NCBI RefSeq assembly: GCF_024519315.1
Contig: NZ_JANIIC010000067.1
Span: forward strand, 1 to 56,157
Source of the DNA: Streptomyces malaysiensis subsp. samsunensis
GTDB taxonomy: Bacteria > Actinomycetota > Actinomycetes > Streptomycetales > Streptomycetaceae
Reading direction: 5' to 3'
Length of the DNA stretch: 56,157 bases
Shown: one piece after another, positions 52,179 to 56,157 of the stretch
Layout of the letters: every line of letters starts with the position of its first letter
How positions within the stretch are numbered: the stretch's first letter is position 1
Notes under the pieces: model-generated
Told to the model about the DNA's origin: nothing
Database searches by the model: none
What the model saw: the letters and a program-made list of their open reading frames with translations, nothing else
Translations under genes and position numbers: made by a program

Positions 52179-52194
52179 AGGTATCTAGACGAGC
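52179..52194. promoter_or_regulatory. KorSA-type operator candidate 5
   Basis: On the minus strand GCTCGTCTAGATACCT; the first half matches the shared motif, the second half is weak. It lies in the divergent korSA/Nudix promoter and would allow autoregulation. Confidence 0.4.
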
Positions 52195-52249
52195 GGCTAA
52201 CTGGAATTGCTACGGTGGAGAGCCTAGCCAGCCGAGAGGGCCGAGGAAC

Positions 52250-52681
52250 GTGAGCACTGAGCGCCCGCACTCCGTAAGCGTCGCCGGAGTCATCGTCGAC
52301 GACGCTGGCCGTGCGCTGCTGATCAAGCGACGCGATAACGGTAAGTGGGAACCGCCCGGCGGCGTGCTCGAACGCGAGGAAACCATCCCCGACGCCTTGC
52401 AACGGGAAGTCCTCGAAGAGACCGGCATCAAGATCGCGCTTCCCGCGACCCTCACCGGCGTCTACAAGAACATGACCGGCCTGATCGTCTCCATGGTCTT
52501 CCGCTGCGAGGCCATCGACGGCACCCCGACCACCGGAGCGGAAACCCGCGCCCTGCGCTGGGCCACCCGCGACGAGGTCACCGAGCTCGCCGACGAGGCA
52601 TACGCCATCCGCGTCCTGGACGCGCTCGACAACACCAGCCCGCCGGCCATCCGCGCCCACGACGGCGTACGACTCATCTAG
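52250..52681 (+). CDS. pif: Nudix hydrolase, Pif-like immunity factor
   Basis: 143 residues from GTG 52250, GAGG upstream. The complete Nudix box is G-x5-E-x7-REVLEETGI (residues about 38-60). Nudix enzymes hydrolyse nucleoside diphosphates linked to other groups. In pSAM2 the Pif protein has a Nudix domain and blocks redundant transfer into cells that already hold the element. Same family, and position beside korSA in an AICE, support that role here. General housecleaning Nudix activity remains possible. Confidence 0.8.
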   Translation: MSTERPHSVSVAGVIVDDAGRALLIKRRDNGKWEPPGGVLEREETIPDALQREVLEETGIKIALPATLTGVYKNMTGLIVSMVFRCEAIDGTPTTGAETRALRWATRDEVTELADEAYAIRVLDALDNTSPPAIRAHDGVRLI

Positions 52682-52720
52682 CACGCACCCACGACCCATA
52701 GCCCCTACCAGCACGAAGGA

Positions 52721-52736
52721 ACTTGTATGGACGAGT
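52721..52736. promoter_or_regulatory. KorSA-type operator candidate 6, over a start codon
   Basis: On the minus strand ACTCGTCCATACAAGT, 14 of 16 matching the shared motif. It covers the ribosome site spacer and the ATG (52727) of the ATPase gene. Confidence 0.55.
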
Positions 52737-53155
52737 ATATGAGTGCTCCGCGAGTTTGGGGCCTAATGTGCCCAGGATCCCGAGAAGAAGTCACCCGCGC
52801 CCGCCGCTGGACCCGCGACATCCTCAACGGCCACCCCTGCGCGCACGACGCCGAGCTGATCGTCAGCGAACTCGGCAGCAACGCCCTCACCCACACCGCA
52901 AGCGGCACCCCCTACGGCACCTTCCAGCTCACGCTGTCCCTCTCACCCCGCACCGTCGCGATCTCCGTCACCGACGAGGGAGGCCACCCCGAAGAACCCC
53001 GCCACACGGAAGCCGACCCGGACGACACCCACGGCCGCGGATTAACCATCGTCATGGCACTCGCCCGCCGCCTGGACATCACCGGCAGCCAGCACGGCCG
53101 CACCGTCACCGCCCAGCTCGTAGCACCCGAGCAGGCAGGAGCCACGACATGCTGA
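52727..53155 (+). CDS. RsbW-like HATPase (serine kinase-type)
   Basis: 142 residues from ATG 52727, GAAGGA 6 bases upstream. GHKL ATPase motifs are ELIVSELGSNALTHT (N box, about 45-60), VTDEGG (G1) and THGRGLTIVMALA (G2). In Streptomyces many such small proteins act as anti-sigma kinases or bind regulators, but no sigma or anti-anti-sigma gene is adjacent. It is carried by the AICE and probably under KorSA control. The next gene overlaps its end by 7 bases. Confidence 0.9.
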   Translation: MDEYMSAPRVWGLMCPGSREEVTRARRWTRDILNGHPCAHDAELIVSELGSNALTHTASGTPYGTFQLTLSLSPRTVAISVTDEGGHPEEPRHTEADPDDTHGRGLTIVMALARRLDITGSQHGRTVTAQLVAPEQAGATTC

Positions 53156-53562
53156 GGCCCCTGCTACGACCCGGCTACTGGTGCGAATGCTGGACGCGCT
53201 CACCAGCCACAGGACCCCGCTCCGTCCTGCTCGCCTCCATCGAAACCAACAGCCCGAGCGAGGCCACCCGATGGATCCGCGTCACCGTGCGAACCATCGC
53301 CTCAGCACTCGACCGGGAAGCAGCCCACCAGGCATGGGACTGGGTCACCTACGGCCACAAAGAGGCCGAAGACGCCCTGGCCAACGGGCAAGCAGCCACT
53401 TTCGCCCTCACCCAGCACGACACCCACATCGAATGGATCCTCCGGCCGGTCATCTTCCTACCCCTCGCCCACCGCGAGTCCCGACGCCTTCCGGCATGCG
53501 CCGAACAGTTCACCTGCCCCACCACACACAAGATCGCCCGACACCAGGCCAACGGCTACTGA
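53149..53562 (+). CDS. hypothetical protein coupled to the HATPase
   Basis: 137 residues from ATG 53149, GCAGGAG 7 bases upstream. The start overlaps the end of the ATPase gene (ATGCTGA), so translation is coupled. It is a compact soluble protein: RPGYWCECW at the start, WIRVTVRTIASALDREAAHQAW in the middle and AEQFTCPTTHKIAR at the end, four Cys in total. No domain is recognised. It could be a partner or substrate of the ATPase. Confidence 0.7.
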   Translation: MLRPLLRPGYWCECWTRSPATGPRSVLLASIETNSPSEATRWIRVTVRTIASALDREAAHQAWDWVTYGHKEAEDALANGQAATFALTQHDTHIEWILRPVIFLPLAHRESRRLPACAEQFTCPTTHKIARHQANGY

Positions 53563-53798
53563 GTTACAACCTTCTCTACAGGTTCAAGGCGGCTCGCTCC
53601 GCTCCCCGCGCGCGGCCCGGCCCCCGGCCGGGCCTGCGCTCCTGTCTCCGCCCCGCTCCACCCCGGCCGCCGCCCGTGCCGCGCACACAGCAATCAGCCG
53701 CTTGACCTTAGAGATTGATGCCTCCGGCGGGGGCGCTCAGGCTCCGGGATGGACGGGGCTCCGTTCGCGAGTGCGGGCCAACGGTGGCGTGCGCGGGG
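53563..53798. other. intergenic region with a G/C hairpin
   Basis: No gene is supported. A terminator-like hairpin, GGCCCGGCC (53614-53622) with its complement (53626-53634), follows the ATPase operon. The region then leads into the large palindrome at 53799. Confidence 0.5.
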
Positions 53799-53950
53799 AG
53801 CTCCCATCCCGTCTGCCGTCGACCCAGGCAGAGCCGAGCAGACGCGGCCCCTGGCGTCCAGGTCGTTCGTACAGTGGCGCGCTCCACCTGGACGCCAGGG
53901 GCCGCGCCCGCTCCACGGTGTGTGGGTCGACGGCAGACGGGATGGGAGCT
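53799..53950. repeat. large nested inverted repeat, candidate replication or transfer origin
   Basis: The outer arms are 28 bp and perfect (53799-53826 with 53923-53950; they include CCCATCCCGTCTGCCGTCGA). Inside them a second perfect 19-bp pair (53844-53862 with 53887-53905, core CCCCTGGCGTCCAGG) leaves a 24-base loop. The structure spans 152 bases. Size and position in a rolling-circle element suggest a single-strand origin or a cis-acting transfer locus. It is not flanked by transposase genes. Confidence 0.75.
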
Positions 53951-53985
53951 GGGGAGAGTGGTGGGCTGGTGCAGGAGTGCAAATG

Positions 53986-54025
53986 CCGCATGGCCCCGGA
54001 CTCAGTAAGGTCCGGGGCCATGCGG
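53986..54025 (-). terminator. 15-bp perfect hairpin, terminator of the 30-residue peptide gene
   Basis: CCGCATGGCCCCGGA (53986-54000) pairs perfectly with 54011-54025 around a 10-base loop. On the minus strand it starts 9 bases after the stop of the small gene at 54035. Confidence 0.7.
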
Positions 54026-54034
54026 TTCGCCAGC

Positions 54035-54127
54035 TCAGGCAGGAAGCAGCAGCCCAGCTGCGGAGCCTTCTACGACCGCCACGGCCACCTTCAAGACGAC
54101 CTTAATTGACTTTCGAATTTTGCCCAT
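54035..54127 (-). CDS. 30-residue cationic amphipathic peptide
   Basis: ATG 54127 has an ideal ribosome site (GGAAGGAG, 6 bases upstream). The peptide has a basic start (MGKIRKSIK), a long hydrophobic helix (VVLKVAVAVVE) and a neutral end (GSAAGLLLPA). A 15-bp terminator follows the stop. Size, charge and amphipathicity resemble small membrane-active toxins or leaderless bacteriocin-like peptides, but there is no homology call. The frame is open upstream to a TTG at 54280 with a further membrane-like segment, so a longer 81-residue form is a less likely alternative. Confidence 0.5.
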   Translation of the reverse strand: MGKIRKSIKVVLKVAVAVVEGSAAGLLLPA

Positions 54128-54482
54128 AACGCTCTCCTTCCGCCCGGCGGAGGCTGCCTGGTTCCCTGACGTGGTGTTTCCTAGGACAGGAATAATGAAC
54201 CTGATTGCCAAAGCGGCCGAAACGAGTACGAGGAAGGACGCAAGAGGAATCGAACCCCAAGCCCCTGCCCCTAGTCTCAACTGGCGACCACAAGATGATA
54301 TCAGATCGAGCCGCCAAATTCAGGGATGGATTTTGACAGCGACCCACTACTTGACTACAGACAAGTGCCCGTGCAGAGCAGACCCCCTCTGGCAACCAGC
54401 GCACGGCCCCTGACCATGCCCGACCCCAAACCGGGCAGGCCACCGACCAAACCCGCTCCACCGACAGCTGCAATCCGTCACC
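54128..54482. other. intergenic region, less G/C-rich
   Basis: 355 bases between the nuclease gene and the peptide gene, both on the minus strand. It should hold the peptide gene's promoter. No gene is supported. A TTCGATT-containing segment (54243-54265) resembles a tRNA T-arm but no tRNA fold was found. Confidence 0.4.
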
Positions 54483-55604
54483 TCATTCGCGCGGGTACCG
54501 CGATCTCGCCTTGGAGGCCGACGTTTTGGGTCGACAATCGATTACACAGCAGTCAATATCTGGCAGAGTCGGATCGGAGTCTATTACTTCCGCCAGCAAC
54601 CTATAGACGTCTTCCTTTTCTCGACTATGACACATGACCACATAAGTACCCCGGCCCGCTCCAGCCGACTCCATGTAATTTGGAAGTTGAACCGCTAGCC
54701 CGTGCCTTATTTCTTCCTTCTTGTCATCTTTCTTGAATTCGATGATATTTACCGAATCGTTCAATCTGAGCGTAAAATCAGTAGGCCCGGATCCGTGGTC
54801 CGCATTCGGCTCAACATGTATACCGAGCGCCCCGAATGGAAGCTGCGAGAAAAGCCTGAACATGCCTTGATGATGCGACTCATGCAAGGGGCGACCATCC
54901 CGCCCATAGAGGAGCTTCCAGGCTCCCTGCCTACCCACCGCAGCTGCGAAGCTCTCCATGACGTCACCGATGACTTCAGCAAGCGCTTCTGCGTCAGGCA
55001 TGTCGAGACGCATCTTGAAGCGTGACGCCCATGGTTTGTTGTAAACCATCTGCGACAGGTCTCCGCCTTGAGTCACGTCAAAGATCCTAGGAACGTCAAG
55101 CCCCCGCGAGAAGAACGCAAACGGATCGCGGTACCCAGCGACCACTAGGTCGAATTTTTCACTCGTCAGCAGTCGCCCTACAACAAATGAGACGTCGTCG
55201 TCTCCTGACATATTAACGGAAGCAGAATTAGTAATCCGGCAGTCATGCCGCACCACACCCACGACCGTTTTCCCACTAGCGAGTTTGATCTCTGCTCTGC
55301 CAGAGTGGGCATCCCGAGGATGATATCTAGTAACTCCGGAATGAACAAACCAGTCGCCCGGACCGAGAGACGACTCCGAGATTTCCACAAGCCCGAGTCC
55401 GCGAATCAGGTCGGCAACCACATCGCCTACAAAATCCGCTTTCCGAAGCCCCCCACTATCCATGGCGCCGACTGCATTCCAAATGTTTTGGAAAATGGCT
55501 CGACTTACCGGCTTGAGCATGCTCTGTAGTACGTTTGGCCTTACGTAATAGGCTTGCAAGGAAAGATTCGGGTCATCTTTCGCAGGTGTCTCATTCCAGG
55601 CCAT
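54483..55604 (-). CDS. PD-(D/E)XK nuclease-like protein, AICE cargo
   Basis: 373 residues from ATG 55604, GAGGGGGA upstream. The N-terminal 250 residues match no family I know (early LQAYYVRPNVLQSML, then WKLLYGRDGRPLHESHHQG). Near 265-315 it has a nuclease-like core: HVEPN, then GPTDF (Asp about 275), then NIIEFKKDD (Glu 289, Lys 291) and QLPNYMESAG. This is the PD-(D/E)XK pattern used by restriction and defence nucleases. Codon use is far more A/T-rich than in the AICE backbone, so it was acquired separately. A single-gene defence role is possible. Confidence 0.65.
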   Translation of the reverse strand: MAWNETPAKDDPNLSLQAYYVRPNVLQSMLKPVSRAIFQNIWNAVGAMDSGGLRKADFVGDVVADLIRGLGLVEISESSLGPGDWFVHSGVTRYHPRDAHSGRAEIKLASGKTVVGVVRHDCRITNSASVNMSGDDDVSFVVGRLLTSEKFDLVVAGYRDPFAFFSRGLDVPRIFDVTQGGDLSQMVYNKPWASRFKMRLDMPDAEALAEVIGDVMESFAAAVGRQGAWKLLYGRDGRPLHESHHQGMFRLFSQLPFGALGIHVEPNADHGSGPTDFTLRLNDSVNIIEFKKDDKKEEIRHGLAVQLPNYMESAGAGRGTYVVMCHSREKEDVYRLLAEVIDSDPTLPDIDCCVIDCRPKTSASKARSRYPRE

Positions 55605-55896
55605 TTATCCCCCTCTACGCTCTCCCCTTGATGCGGGAAAAGGATACTCGAAGGTGAGACCGACCACAGGGCGTCGGGCTTTGACTACTGCCAAATAGGC
55701 CCAGCCCAACCTGAGGCCGGCCTGGCCTGTGATCGAACTTGCAAGGCGTTGATCACCGTTAGACGGCCGTGCCAGATGCGTGCCAGAACGAGCGGCAAAC
55801 CATAGTCAACGCGGGCTACCAGGAGCCCAAATCCAAGATCGCATCCAGCGCCATTCACGCAGGTCAGCGCAACGATCGGCCGCAAGCAACCCGTGA
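55605..55896. other. intergenic region with GTGCCAGA direct repeats
   Basis: No gene is supported. GTGCCAGA appears twice close together (about 55769-55788, GTGCCAGATGCGTGCCAGAA). Short direct repeats of this kind beside a tRNA fragment can be integrase arm sites. This is a weak inference. Confidence 0.35.
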
Positions 55897-55940
55897 TTCC
55901 CAAGCTCAGAGCGCGAGTTCGATTCCCGTCACCCGCTCCA
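55897..55940 (+). other. tRNA-Gly (CCC) 3'-half fragment, attR-like
   Basis: 44 bases match my recollection of Streptomyces tRNA-Gly(CCC) from the anticodon loop to CCA (TTCCCAAGCT ... GTCACCCGCTCCA) with about two differences. The 5' half is missing. A 3' tRNA remnant is what an element integrated in tRNA-Gly leaves at its far end. The intact tRNA-Gly should lie to the left in the same direction, but none is present. Confidence 0.7.
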
Positions 55941-56089
55941 CAAAGAACCCCCAGGCTCCCTTGCAGCGCCTTGCGGTCGTCGATCCGCTACCAGCCCGGA
56001 TGCCGGTAGCGGCGTTCGTGCCTGGGCAGGAGCGGTTCGATCACCGCTCACAGCTCGTCACTGATCTCCCACGGCTTCGGCCGAGCCAT
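55941..56089 (-). pseudogene. IS5-family transposase fragment
   Basis: Reading from ATG 56089 on the minus strand gives MARPKPWEISDEL, stop, AVIEPLLPRHERRYRHPGW, stop, RIDDRKALQGSLGVL. This matches the start of IS5-type transposases (…DELWAVIEPLLP…, …RIDDRKALQGILFVL…). Two in-frame stops and truncation at the tRNA-Gly fragment show it is dead. Confidence 0.75.
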
Positions 56090-56157
56090 CCTCACCCCGA
56101 GGAACGAGGTCACCGGCCCTCCACCGTGCCACATGAAGATCATTCTGCAAGGGCTCG

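Larger units (their letters stand above)
44692..55896. mobile_element. pSAM2-type integrative and conjugative element (AICE), right end uncertain
   Basis: The block contains the full AICE gene set in the usual order: int, xis and rep next to the tRNA, then small spread-type membrane proteins, FtsK-like tra, a GntR repressor and a Nudix immunity-type gene. Replication is by rolling circle and transfer is of double-stranded DNA in this family. Cargo includes an RsbW-like ATPase pair and a PD-(D/E)XK nuclease. A copy of the tRNA-Phe 3' end was not found up to 56157, so the right border is not defined. 55896 is where a tRNA-Gly fragment begins. Confidence 0.8.

Noticed and set aside
53181..53705. 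Overlapping frame after the HATPase gene
   Set aside because: The alternative frame at 53149-53562 has the ribosome site and start overlap; this one is an Arg/Pro-rich shadow.
54243..54265. tRNA T-arm-like sequence on the minus strand
   Set aside because: Only TTCGATT with a poor stem; no acceptor, D-arm or anticodon arm could be drawn.

Overview
The window is chromosomal DNA from a Streptomyces-type actinomycete. The evidence is very high G/C with strong third-position bias in most genes, many GTG/TTG starts behind AAGGAG or GGAGG sites, Streptomyces-only families (DUF6227, an AfsR/SARP giant regulator, an NsdA-like TPR protein) and a pSAM2-type integrative conjugative element. There is no rRNA or CRISPR array.

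Positions 90-23325 look like conserved core chromosome. In order: a MarR regulator with a divergent MFS exporter; a PAS/PP2C/ATPase phosphatase; a type II NADH dehydrogenase; an AtrA-like TetR regulator; a 1371-residue SARP/NB-ARC/TPR regulator; a degenerate asparagine-synthase-like protein; a divergent NsdA-like sporulation regulator; L-2-hydroxyglutarate oxidase; TrmB; then an envelope-stress-like block of PrsW protease, SigE-family sigma factor, membrane partner and lipoprotein L,D-transpeptidase. From memory this order resembles the SCO4110-SCO4122 region of S. coelicolor. That synteny is recalled, not searched.

Positions 23449-27586 are a two-gene insert with clearly more A/T: an SRA-like/PD-(D/E)XK nuclease and a PLD-SF2 helicase-DUF3427 protein. 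It reads as an anti-phage or anti-modified-DNA cassette dropped between core genes.

Positions 27694-44691 return to core genes: a small membrane protein, an aldo/keto reductase, an M23 peptidase under a c-di-AMP (ydaO) riboswitch, a second PP2C phosphatase, a DUF6227 protein, three related secreted cysteine-repeat proteins, a secreted beta-helix protein, tRNA-Lys, a DEAD-box RNA helicase with a long Arg/Asp tail, a lipoprotein, a minimal zincin, a membrane metallophosphoesterase, tRNA-Glu, a DUF1684 protein, tRNA-Asp and tRNA-Phe.

From tRNA-Phe rightwards lies an actinomycete integrative and conjugative element (AICE). It has integrase, excisionase, rolling-circle Rep, small membrane/spread proteins, an FtsK-like Tra, a GntR (KorSA-like) repressor, a Nudix protein resembling the pSAM2 immunity factor Pif, and an RsbW-like ATPase pair. 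Five intergenic stretches, holding six copies, carry a shared 16-bp palindrome-like operator. The element's right part holds a very large nested inverted repeat, a 30-residue peptide gene with its own terminator, and an A/T-rich PD-(D/E)XK nuclease gene. The window ends in a 44-nt tRNA-Gly 3' fragment fused to a decayed IS5-type transposase. The matching attR for tRNA-Phe was not found in the window.
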